From NCBI RefSeq assembly GCF_000316115.1, contig NZ_JH993793.1, forward strand, positions 581,517 through 645,516: a stretch of DNA of 64,000 bases, given 5' to 3'. The notes under the pieces were generated by a model. That model was given only the letters and a program-made list of their open reading frames with translations. It did no database searches and was not told the DNA's origin. Each line of letters begins with the position of its first letter. The first letter of the stretch is position 1. Positions 35,702 through 43,868 of the stretch are shown piece after piece. A program made the position numbers and the translations under genes. The stretch is from Leptolyngbya sp. PCC 7375 (lineage in GTDB: Bacteria > Cyanobacteriota > Cyanobacteriia > Phormidesmidales > Phormidesmidaceae).

Positions 35702-37099
35702 ATGAAAGCTCCATTTCAGTCTATATATCAATGGCGGATCCCGTTTCTAGCAACAATATTAACCGTCGTTTTAATCCTATTAGTGCCTGTTAAAACAGTC
35801 GCGAGTAATGTTGTCGATGTGTACTTCTTCCACAGCACAACCTGTCCCCATTGCCTACGTCAGAAACCACTGATGGAGGATATTGATACCTACAATCCAG
35901 ATGTGAAGGTGCATCTAATTGAAGTGAGCGAGGAACCTCAAACGTGGCAAGATTTTAGAGAACGATACAACATCCGGTCTGGAGCCGTGCCTCACACAAT
36001 TGTTGGCGAAATGAGCTTTATTGGCTATAGCGAGAGTGATGGCTCACTAGAATATGTACCAGCCTATGGGGGGTATATCGGCTACCAGAACCAGATTTTA
36101 GATGCGATCGCAACTGCTGTCGGCCACACGTTACAGTTAGGCACCGCAACCCCCCCCTGGCAGTTTCCCTGGTTAGCACTGGGGTTACCGGGCATATATC
36201 TAACCAGTTTCCCATTCTTAAGAAGTCGTCTTCAATCCCCTCAGGCTCGACGCTATTGGTGGGGAGGCTTAGGAGCCATCTGCCTACTCAGTCTATTTCT
36301 GCTAATAAGCCTCACACCAGATACAATCATCAAGACCTTTGCTCAACAGTTACCCTTTCCACTATTTGTCTCAACCATTGCCCTGACTGATGGGTTTAAC
36401 CCTTGTGCCTTTACCGTCTTAATCATTTTGTTGTCGTTGCTCACCCACACTAAACGACGAAGAGATATGCTTCTGATTGGGGGCACGTTTATTATCACAT
36501 CGGCAGCAATGTATTTCCTGTTCATCATGGTGATGATTGGCATGGGGGCGTTGTTACTAGAGCACTATGGTCAATGGTTCTTACTCGTGTTAGGAATTGG
36601 AGTTGCGATCGCCGGATTAATCAACATCAAAGACTACTTTTGGTTTAAGCAAGGTGTTTCCCTCTCTCTATCAGCCGACGAACAGCGCACCATTACCCAA
36701 AAGGCCAGCCGCATTGTTCGTACCCTAAACGAGCCCCAGACAAATCGACTCAAGTTTCTCGCAGCACTGGGCAGTACAGTCATTTTAGCCATTTTTGTGA
36801 ATACCGTTGAACTGGGTTGTACAGCAATCTTACCTGTGGTCTACATGACAACCTTGGTAAACTATTGCAACATTCAAAGTGTAGACGGTACTTTCCTATG
36901 CCAAACCACATGGACTTTCCTGTATGCCGTCCTCTATATCGTGCCTTTGGGACTCATCCTGGCAAATTTCATCTATTCCTTTGAGTCCACTCGATTGAGT
37001 GAAAGCCAGGGCCGCCGTCTTAAATTAGTGGGCGGATTGTTTATGTTATTTTTTGGGCTAGTGATGATTTTTCAGCCAGAATTATTGCTATTAACTTAA
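35702..37099 (+). CDS. thioredoxin-like domain fused to a CcdA/DsbD-like membrane domain
   Basis: 465 residues from the ATG at 35702. A signal/anchor helix (about 12-35) is followed by a thioredoxin-type domain with TTCPHCLRQKP (CPHC near residue 47). A membrane domain of about seven helices (about 150-465) includes DGFNPCAFTVLIILLSLL and GCTAILPVVYMTTL, whose cysteines match the pair used by CcdA/DsbD to pass electrons across the membrane. Likely carries reducing equivalents from the cytoplasm to periplasmic or lumenal thiols. The order (thiol domain N-terminal) differs from DsbD, where gamma is C-terminal. Confidence 0.75.
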   Translation: MKAPFQSIYQWRIPFLATILTVVLILLVPVKTVASNVVDVYFFHSTTCPHCLRQKPLMEDIDTYNPDVKVHLIEVSEEPQTWQDFRERYNIRSGAVPHTIVGEMSFIGYSESDGSLEYVPAYGGYIGYQNQILDAIATAVGHTLQLGTATPPWQFPWLALGLPGIYLTSFPFLRSRLQSPQARRYWWGGLGAICLLSLFLLISLTPDTIIKTFAQQLPFPLFVSTIALTDGFNPCAFTVLIILLSLLTHTKRRRDMLLIGGTFIITSAAMYFLFIMVMIGMGALLLEHYGQWFLLVLGIGVAIAGLINIKDYFWFKQGVSLSLSADEQRTITQKASRIVRTLNEPQTNRLKFLAALGSTVILAIFVNTVELGCTAILPVVYMTTLVNYCNIQSVDGTFLCQTTWTFLYAVLYIVPLGLILANFIYSFESTRLSESQGRRLKLVGGLFMLFFGLVMIFQPELLLLT

Positions 37100-37160
37100 A
37101 CTTGGTATCGAAATAACGTGTCTCCAAAACGACTCTAATTGAGCATAAGCAATTCCTTTA

Positions 37161-37995
37161 GAATGGGTTCGTAAATTATTGTAAAGGAGTCAATAGCCCT
37201 CCGTTAGACGCTGTATAACCAACCGTGTTGTTAGCGCTGGAGGAGGGTATAAGCCGTCTTCCGTATCCCTCAGATTTAAGCGATGACGAGTGGGACTTGA
37301 TTAAGCCCTTAATTCCCGTCCATCAAGGTGTCGGTCATCCTCAAGAAGTCAACGTACGAGAGATCGTGACTGCCATTTTGTATGGGGCCGATAACGGGAT
37401 CAAATGGCGTGCGATGCCCCATGATTGACCGAATGGGTCAACCGTCTACGATTAGTATCGCCGTTGGGTAAAGCTGGGTTTGTGGGAGCAGATTAATGAG
37501 CCCTTGGTAAAGGTAGTAAGCCTCGCAGAGGGACGAGATGAGCAACCGAGCTTGGCACGCATTGATCGTCAATCCGTGAGGACCTCAGAAAACAAAGGGC
37601 CTGACCAGGGTATTGAGGGTCATCAGTGTGTCAAAGGTCGTAAGCGTCATCTCGTTGTTGACATCTGAGGCAGGGTGTTAAATTGTTTGGTCGGTGCTGC
37701 CAATATGGCAGATTTTAAAGCAGCCGTCGCCGTGTTGGAGCCAGTTTTAGAGGTGACAAAAAAGCTAGGAGAGGGGTTGATACCTGCTCCCTATCGATGG
37801 GTCGTTGAGAGAACATTCTCTTGGTTAGAGAAAGCAAGACGTCTGTGTCGAGACTATGAGGTTTTACCGGAGAACCCTGAAAGCGTTGTCTATGTAGTCA
37901 TGATTCGCTGAATGCTGCGTCGGTTAACCGATAATCGAAGACGGTGGACGTCAAAGACTCCTCAGCCTGCTTGACATTAGTTTTCGAACCCACTC
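37161..37995 (+). mobile_element. degenerate IS5-family insertion sequence
   Basis: Imperfect inverted ends begin GAATGGGTTCGTAAA on the left (37161) and, read inwards from 37995, GAGTGGGTTCGAAAA. The total of ~835 bp fits the IS1031-like part of the IS5 family. The target duplication is not clear (TTA/TCA). Its insertion or later decay borders the broken phosphodiesterase gene at 38002. Confidence 0.75.
37225..37911 (+). pseudogene. IS5-family transposase with in-frame stops and an internal deletion
   Basis: All segments lie in one frame: YPSDLSDDEWDLIKPLIP (37225-37428), SLARIDRQSVRTSE with KGRKRHLVVD (37480-37668), and WVVERTFSWLEKARRLCRDYE (37675-37911). The frame is cut by three stop codons: TGA at the end of the first segment, TAG just before the second, and TGA after VVDI. 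The DxGY segment expected between EVTKKLGEG and APYRWVVERT is missing, so an internal deletion has also occurred. No active enzyme can be made. Confidence 0.88.
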
Positions 37996-38001
37996 TCATA
38001 A

Positions 38002-38286
38002 TCAACAATTGCCGGGTGCTCTAGGAGCCCCATCTCTCGGGCAAAGAAGTTTGTGCTGAAGCTCATTCTTGTAGATGGCGTGCTGATTAATCCAGGTACC
38101 GGTCAGCACGGTAACCCAGCCTGAGCCGCTTTTAGTTGGCTGCTCCGTGGGTGTTCCCAAAATCCCACCGGTATACGCTTCTAAAACATCAAGACTGGCA
38201 ATAGTCTGGGCCTTCCTGCGCCCATAGCCGCTCATATTCGTCAAGCTGGGCACCATCAATGCCAACAAGAACAGCTTTTTTAACAA
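38002..38286 (-). pseudogene. truncated phosphodiesterase/alkaline-phosphatase-family gene
   Basis: A hydrophobic signal-like start (MLKKLFLLALMVPSLT) is followed by PTKSGSGWVTVLTGTWINQH, the pattern around the catalytic Thr/Ser of type I phosphodiesterase/alkaline-phosphatase-superfamily enzymes. The segment that should carry the first metal ligands is missing between the two, and the C-terminal ~70% is lost next to the IS5 remnant. It lies beside the phosphonate genes with the same orientation, so it may once have been a phosphonate or phosphoester hydrolase of that operon. Confidence 0.6.
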
Positions 38287-38310
38287 CTGACATCGTAAAT
38301 ATCTCCCAGA

Positions 38311-39447
38311 CTACAAGCTTGTTATCACCTCTTCGGCCAAACCAAAGGATAGGGTCATACCTGCTCCACTTAGGGCATTGACGATAGTTACACCCGTTTC
38401 TGGCTGAGCAATAAACTCTGTTTTTCCAGGCAATTTCGCGTACACACCATGCCAGGTCTCAGAAATGTTTAAGGAAGGAACATTGGCAAACCCTTGCAAA
38501 TAATCCAAGATGTACTGATTTAGCTCAGCTCGATCAAACGGATCTGGGTTTTTCCCATATTCGTGGGTATCTCCGATGATGAGTTCTCCTGACGCATTTT
38601 GTGAAACCATGACATGAATGCCCCATTTGGGAAAATGTGGAGTCTCTTGTTCAATACGTGTTTTTAACGCCCCCAGAGATGGACAATTCGCGAAGGATGT
38701 ATAGTGGGTGAGCGTGAGGCCCCCGCACAACGGAACACCAATGCTAAATCCATTGGGTTGAGGTTCTGTACGCATCATTTGCAGCTTGACTTTTGTAATG
38801 TTGCTAGCGTTGTAAACCTCTGGATAGAGTGTTTCAAAGTCAGCACCACTGCACACTAAAATTTGATCGGCCTGCCATTGCTGCCCCCCGGCAGTCAGAT
38901 GCGGATGTGAGATATCAGTCACGACGGTGTCAAAGTAGAACTCAACACCATGTACCTGTGTTAGGTAGTCGGGCAGCTTGGCGATAGCTTCTCTCGGATC
39001 AACAATCACTTCAGTGTCACTCCAAAGTGCTCCGAGCAACCCTTCTGTGGATGCTGCCGCGCTCTTCTGAGCTATTTCTGCCGCAGTCAGTAACTTAGTA
39101 GCGCGTTTCGTTGATTGTTGCTCTGCCACAAACTCTTCCAAGACAGCCAACTCATCCTGATGGTAGGCCAAGTGTATGGACCCACAGGGGTTGACATGAA
39201 ATCCAGCTTGTTCGGATACCTCCACCCAAATTTCACGAGATCTGAGGGCACGGTCGAGTAAAGGCCCTGTCGGCTGACCCACTGGCCACACCATGCCAAA
39301 ATTACGAATCGAGGCCCCAACACAGCGAGAATGACGCTCAAAAACGACAACTCGCTTGCCTTGTTTTGCAGCTGCCAGAGCGTGAGCTAGACCAACAATG
39401 CCAGCTCCGACAATAGCAACATCTGCTGCACGGTTTTTAGTCTCCAT
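38311..39447 (-). CDS. FAD-dependent amine oxidoreductase, phosphonate-linked (TIGR03364/PbfD-like)
   Basis: 378 residues. The Rossmann motif VAIVGAGIVGLAHALAAAKQ is at 10-29 and GASIRNFGMVWPVGQP near 44-59; a C-terminal SGAGMTLSFGLAEEV closes the FAD site. This D-amino-acid-oxidase-like subgroup is found next to phosphonatase genes. Relatives oxidise N-methyl-aminoethylphosphonate or similar aminophosphonates to phosphonoacetaldehyde. No PhnW-type transaminase is present here, so this enzyme probably provides the aldehyde. It is followed by the broken phosphodiesterase and preceded by the hydrolase, in one operon. Confidence 0.8.
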   Translation of the reverse strand: METKNRAADVAIVGAGIVGLAHALAAAKQGKRVVVFERHSRCVGASIRNFGMVWPVGQPTGPLLDRALRSREIWVEVSEQAGFHVNPCGSIHLAYHQDELAVLEEFVAEQQSTKRATKLLTAAEIAQKSAAASTEGLLGALWSDTEVIVDPREAIAKLPDYLTQVHGVEFYFDTVVTDISHPHLTAGGQQWQADQILVCSGADFETLYPEVYNASNITKVKLQMMRTEPQPNGFSIGVPLCGGLTLTHYTSFANCPSLGALKTRIEQETPHFPKWGIHVMVSQNASGELIIGDTHEYGKNPDPFDRAELNQYILDYLQGFANVPSLNISETWHGVYAKLPGKTEFIAQPETGVTIVNALSGAGMTLSFGLAEEVITSL

Positions 39448-39504
39448 GTCTTGTTTCCTCCAAAATTATTGGCTGTGTAGGCAAACTTAAACAACAATCT
39501 GTAG

Positions 39505-40230
39505 CTATAGGTTTGAGATCGTCTCCCTTACCTCGCCCAAGGATTTTAGCAAACCATGGTTAGGAGAGAGTTCGAGCTGCTCTCGGGTGTGCGTGCCATT
39601 GGTAACTCCCAAAGACAAGCGACAATTAGCGTTGATACCTGCCGCTAAATCCGAGGGTGTATCTCCCACGACGACAACTGTCTGAGGATCTTTGATGCCC
39701 AGTTGATACATGGCCTTTTGGATCATGTAGGGAGCCGGTCTACCCTCATTGTTGTAAATTTCAGAAGGCGTCACGGATGCTTGAATAATGCTCTTAGATG
39801 TACCGATGTAACTTTTATCCAAACCCTGATGCCAGCCCAGGCGCTCCAAAATAATCTCGGTAACTTTGCGATAAAAACCTGTATTTAGCGCAATCTGAAT
39901 TCCTTCACCCTTGAGCCATGAGAACAGTTCCAAGCAACCTTCGGTTGGAACAATAGGGTGAGTTCTGTAGTGCGCTTCAAGCGTCTCTTTAAAGCGTTGA
40001 TAAGATGTATCTACTTGACTGACATAGCTGGGCGCTTCCATGCCTATTTGCTCTTGCCACAAGGTTTCAAATACTAGGCGCTTGGACCAGCCTTGCATAG
40101 CAGTCACTTTCGCGGGGTCTGCGTCTAGTCCGGTGTCTGCGGCTGCCTTGTGAAAGCAATCCTGCACTTCATGGTTATCTTGAACGGTTGTGCCAGCCAT
40201 ATCAAACACAACAAGCTGAATTTTAGACAT
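39505..40230 (-). CDS. phosphonatase-like HAD hydrolase (PhnX-like, TIGR03351)
   Basis: 241 residues of the haloacid dehalogenase superfamily. The nucleophile motif VVFDMAGTT has Asp10. MQGWSKRLVF places Lys50 where PhnX uses Lys53 to form a Schiff base with phosphonoacetaldehyde. LNTGFYRKV and VVVGDTPSDLAAG are motifs II and IV. Predicted reaction: phosphonoacetaldehyde to acetaldehyde and phosphate. First gene of the minus-strand catabolic operon; its upstream region contains two likely PhnF sites. Confidence 0.82.
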   Translation of the reverse strand: MSKIQLVVFDMAGTTVQDNHEVQDCFHKAAADTGLDADPAKVTAMQGWSKRLVFETLWQEQIGMEAPSYVSQVDTSYQRFKETLEAHYRTHPIVPTEGCLELFSWLKGEGIQIALNTGFYRKVTEIILERLGWHQGLDKSYIGTSKSIIQASVTPSEIYNNEGRPAPYMIQKAMYQLGIKDPQTVVVVGDTPSDLAAGINANCRLSLGVTNGTHTREQLELSPNHGLLKSLGEVRETISNL

Positions 40231-40295
40231 TTCTGACTCCTAGTGAAGTGGTCCAAACGAAGCGAAATTAAAGATGTCGGTCGACAAGTCTACCT

Positions 40296-40374
40296 GTCTA
40301 GACACCTAGATAGTATATCAGGCCGATGAAGAATGGCTATCGTTTCTTGAAATTTGCTATCTAGATACCTAGAC
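40296..40374. promoter_or_regulatory. two inverted copies of a likely PhnF operator
   Basis: GTCTAGACACCTAGATAG (40296-40313) and, on the other strand, GTCTAGGTATCTAGATAG (40374-40357) share 14 of 18 bases. They lie in the divergent gap between the hydrolase and the GntR-type regulator, which is a typical place for an autoregulated operator pair. A third related copy precedes the transporter genes. The regulator binding to them is inference. Confidence 0.6.
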
Positions 40375-40414
40375 TAAAGGTCTTCGCCATTAACCCCGTG
40401 CCTTGATATCGCCA

Positions 40415-41128
40415 ATGTTTGAATCAAAGCAGCCTATTTACATACAAATTGCCAACGACCTCCGCCAGGAGATCCAACATAAGGTGTATCAGGTAGGTGG
40501 CAAGTTACCCAGTCAGCAGAAATTGGGGGTTCAGTTTGGGGTGAACCGCCATACGGTCCGCCAAGCTGTTGAGGTCCTTCAAGAAGAAGGCTTGTTGAGA
40601 GTGGAAAATGGCGTAGGAATATTTGTGGCGACACCTCCGATGAAGTACACCATTGGTAAACGTGTCCGCTATAACGAGATGCTCGAGGCCCAGGGATATT
40701 CAGCCCGATATCAGCTGCTAGGTTTGACTAGGGCAGTTGCCACCAGAAAAGTAGCAGAACGTTTAGACCTTGAGCCAGGTGCAGATATTGCTCAATATGA
40801 CCTTTTAGGCCTGTCGAACGAAAATCCGCTGATTGTAACCACGAGCTACTTCCCGCTCACAATATTGCCGAATGTTCTAGAAAAGCTCCCTACCTTCAGC
40901 TCTATTTCTAAATTGCTGCGTGAGGTGTATGACTATGACCACATTCGTCGTCGTACGTTGATTTCATCTCGCCCGGTCAAACCCAAGGATGCCAAGCTCC
41001 TACAGATAGCGAAGAACCAGCACATATTGCTGGTTCAAGCGATTAATGAAAATCAGCATGGCCAGGCCATTGAATACACGGTGACTCGATTTCGAAGCGA
41101 TAGCGTCGAACTTGAGTTTGATGCGTAG
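40415..41128 (+). CDS. GntR/UTRA-family regulator of phosphonate genes (PhnF-like)
   Basis: About 238 residues from the ATG near 40415 (MFESKQPIYIQIANDLRQEI). The winged helix occupies residues ~5-75 (GGKLPSQQKLGVQFGVNRHTVRQAVEVLQEEG), and a UTRA ligand domain follows, with LTRAVATRKVAERLDLEPG and the terminal TRFRSDSVELEF typical of PhnF. It is divergent from the hydrolase gene and directly upstream of the transporter genes, with repeated dyads in both control regions, so it likely represses both in the absence of phosphonate. An in-frame ATG at 40403 would add four residues. Confidence 0.85.
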   Translation: MFESKQPIYIQIANDLRQEIQHKVYQVGGKLPSQQKLGVQFGVNRHTVRQAVEVLQEEGLLRVENGVGIFVATPPMKYTIGKRVRYNEMLEAQGYSARYQLLGLTRAVATRKVAERLDLEPGADIAQYDLLGLSNENPLIVTTSYFPLTILPNVLEKLPTFSSISKLLREVYDYDHIRRRTLISSRPVKPKDAKLLQIAKNQHILLVQAINENQHGQAIEYTVTRFRSDSVELEFDA

Positions 41129-41228
41129 ATAGAACTTACAAAAATTCATAGCTGTGGCTGCTCTATAGCTCCAAGACAGTTTTACAGGTTTAACTGAACC
41201 TTAACCAAGCCATCAAATGAACCTGATA

Positions 41229-41246
41229 CTATCTAGCTATCTAGAT
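41229..41246. promoter_or_regulatory. third likely PhnF operator, upstream of the transporter
   Basis: CTATCTAGCTATCTAGAT matches the site at 40357-40374 at 14 of 18 positions and lies 130 bp before the binding-protein gene, after the regulator gene. The spacing leaves room for a promoter between it and the start codon. Confidence 0.55.
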
Positions 41247-41375
41247 AGGTGAGTAACCCTTCTTAAATTGCTCCTCAAACATTTTGGCATACGTTTCAAC
41301 ACCCTTGAAGCTATGTTCGCTCCGATACGTTGTTACTCCATTTTTCAATTTACTTCTCAACACTAGGAGATCGAG

Positions 41376-42479
41376 ATGCTTTCTAGAAAACAATTGTTAA
41401 AACTAGGTTCTAGTTCTGTTGCTAGTCTAATGTTGGCGCTAGCGCTCAATGGCTGTGTTGTTAAAGAGAGCACGGAAGCTGTCGGCGATGTGTCAGGCGC
41501 AGCCTTAGATGCTGGTAGTGTAGAATCCGGAGAAATCACAGTTTATACTGCTATTGAAGATGATCAGATTGAAGGGTATTTGGCTGAGTTTGAGAAAGCC
41601 TATCCGGATATCGAGGTTAATGTTGTTCGAGATTCGACTGGTATTGTTACGGCTAAACTGTTAGCAGAGAAGGATAATCCTCAGGCTGACCTCGTTTGGG
41701 GACTGGCTGCTTCAAGTTTAGTCCTGGCAGAACAGCAGGGTATGCTGGAACCCTATGCACCAAAAGGCTTAGATAAAGTTAAGCCAAAATTTCGGGATGA
41801 GAAGAATCCTCCCACTTGGGTTGGTATTGATGCCTGGATTTCAGCGTTCTGTGTCAATACGGTTGAGCTAGAAAAAGCCGGGCTGCCCATGCCTGCCTCC
41901 TGGGAGGATTTAGCCGATCCAGTCTACAAAGGGTCTTTGGTAATGCCTAACCCAGCGTCTTCAGGTACAGGCTTTTTATCTGTCTCGGCACTGTTGCAGC
42001 TGAAAGGTGAAGAAGGCGGTTGGCAATATCTGGATGGTCTCCACGAGAACATTGCCCAATACACTCATTCTGGTTCAAAGCCTTGCAAGTTAGCGGGAGC
42101 AGGCGAGTTTCCTATCGGAATTTCCTTTGGGTATCGAGCAGTTAGACAAAAGAATGATGGGGAGCCGATTGCCCCTGTTTTTCCTGAAGAAGGATCTGGC
42201 TGGGAGATGGAAGCGAATGCCTTGATCAAAAAAGAGCAAATCAAACCTGCCGCAAAGACATTCTTAGACTGGGCCATTAGCCCAGAAATCTCCGAGAAGT
42301 ATGCAGAAGGATTTGCGATTACGGCTGTAGACACCAACGTGCCCGTACCAGACGGATTCCCGGCTGATCCGACTGCACAACTAGCTGAAAATGATTTTGC
42401 CTGGGCCGCTGAGAATCGAGAGCGCATCTTAGCCGAGTGGACGTCGAAGTACGACGGCAAGTCTGAGCCCAAAGAATAA
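41376..42479 (+). CDS. ABC transporter substrate-binding lipoprotein, aminoethylphosphonate type
   Basis: 367 residues. An N-terminal signal with lipobox ALNGC (Cys27) predicts a lipid-anchored binding protein. The mature part is an iron/phosphonate-type periplasmic binding protein ([38 protein letters not shown]). With the ATPase and fused permease downstream it matches PhnS-TUV-type importers of 2-aminoethylphosphonate rather than Fe(III) importers. The phosphonate enzymes next door decide the call. Confidence 0.82.
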   Translation: MLSRKQLLKLGSSSVASLMLALALNGCVVKESTEAVGDVSGAALDAGSVESGEITVYTAIEDDQIEGYLAEFEKAYPDIEVNVVRDSTGIVTAKLLAEKDNPQADLVWGLAASSLVLAEQQGMLEPYAPKGLDKVKPKFRDEKNPPTWVGIDAWISAFCVNTVELEKAGLPMPASWEDLADPVYKGSLVMPNPASSGTGFLSVSALLQLKGEEGGWQYLDGLHENIAQYTHSGSKPCKLAGAGEFPIGISFGYRAVRQKNDGEPIAPVFPEEGSGWEMEANALIKKEQIKPAAKTFLDWAISPEISEKYAEGFAITAVDTNVPVPDGFPADPTAQLAENDFAWAAENRERILAEWTSKYDGKSEPKE

Positions 42480-42612
42480 CATTTCCCCTTGTTCCATTGA
42501 TTCTATCCATGCGGGCAGTTTGGCTACTTGCCCGCTTTCTTTTCACTCAGAATCATAGGAAACCTCACCCTGTCATATGTACTGGACGAGCACTTAATTC
42601 TGGAGCCTCAAT

Positions 42613-43866
42613 ATGCAGCCCTCTGAAAAAGCAAACATAGCATCACAGACCTCTAGTCTTGGTGAGATTGCCCCCCTGGCTCAGCGTCATGGAACCGTTG
42701 TCACAACAACCGATCGGCCTGAGCCGTATTTGCGCGTGGAAAATGTGTATAAGCAATTTGGCTCGTTTGTCGCACTAAAGCAAGTCTACCTGGATATTTA
42801 TCCTGGTGAATTTGTGTGTTTTCTAGGCCCTAGCGGGTGTGGAAAAACAACGTTACTCCGCGTCATCTGTGGTCTAGATCCCCAAACCAGTGGTCGTGTT
42901 ATTCAAGCGGGGCAGGATGTGTCTAATCTGCCTCCTTCAAAGCGAGATTTTGGCATTGTCTTCCAATCCTATGCTCTGTTCCCCAATTTGACAGCAGTAC
43001 AAAATATTGCTTACGGATTGGAAAATGCAGGCCAACCCAAAGCGCAAATTAAAGCCCGTGTTCAAGAACTTCTCGAGAAGGTCGGGCTCGGTCAGATTGG
43101 TCAGAAATATCCGGCTCAAATGTCCGGTGGACAACAGCAACGTGTTGCCTTAGCCCGTGCTCTGGCCATGTCACCTGGCTTGTTACTGCTGGATGAGCCC
43201 CTCTCGGCGTTAGATGCTAAAGTTCGCGTCAAGCTACGCACTGAAATCGCTCGAATTCAGAAGGAATTAGGTGTTACCACGGTTATGGTAACCCACGATC
43301 AAGAAGAAGCTATGGCCGTGGCCGACCGCATTGTGGTGATGGACAATGGACACTTAGCACAGGTAGGTACCGCTTACGAGATTTATCAGCAGCCTAATTC
43401 ACCCTTTGTGGCTGACTTTATCGGCGTGATGAATTTTATAGAAGGAGACATTATATCAACCGACCAAGTTCGATGTGGCCAAACGCTTCTTCAGGTTCCC
43501 AGAAATGATCTGCCGGTAGGTCAAAAAGCAACCTTAGCGATACGTCCTGAGGATGTTCACGTAGTTAGCCTATCTGACTCCAACAGATCTCATAATACGT
43601 TGACGGCTGAAGTCGAAGGCTTGGAGTTTTTAGGGTCAAATTACCAGCTCAGTCTGCATATGGCTGATATTACAGAAAAGTCTGTTTTGGTCGAGATTAC
43701 AGCTGCTGAGGCATTGAAATTTGATTTGGGTATTCAATCTCGCCTGAGTGTTGAACTACCGCCTGATGCCATTCGAGTGTTTGCGTCAGAAGACTTATCA
43801 GCACAGGTACTTCTGTCCCAGACTACGTTCGATTTGATGGATGCAAACAAACAAGAGTCTTTGTAG
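42613..43866 (+). CDS. ABC importer ATPase, phosphonate type
   Basis: 417 residues. After a ~40-residue leader come Walker A GPSGCGKTTLL (about residue 75), signature MSGGQQQRVALARALA (about 173), Walker B LLLLDEPLSALDAKV and a C-terminal TOBE region (about 300-400, with LAIRPEDVHVV). Energises the permease encoded 2 bp downstream. Close to the PotA/FbpC group in sequence; phosphonate specificity is taken from the locus. Confidence 0.88.
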   Translation: MQPSEKANIASQTSSLGEIAPLAQRHGTVVTTTDRPEPYLRVENVYKQFGSFVALKQVYLDIYPGEFVCFLGPSGCGKTTLLRVICGLDPQTSGRVIQAGQDVSNLPPSKRDFGIVFQSYALFPNLTAVQNIAYGLENAGQPKAQIKARVQELLEKVGLGQIGQKYPAQMSGGQQQRVALARALAMSPGLLLLDEPLSALDAKVRVKLRTEIARIQKELGVTTVMVTHDQEEAMAVADRIVVMDNGHLAQVGTAYEIYQQPNSPFVADFIGVMNFIEGDIISTDQVRCGQTLLQVPRNDLPVGQKATLAIRPEDVHVVSLSDSNRSHNTLTAEVEGLEFLGSNYQLSLHMADITEKSVLVEITAAEALKFDLGIQSRLSVELPPDAIRVFASEDLSAQVLLSQTTFDLMDANKQESL

Positions 43867-43868
43867 CT

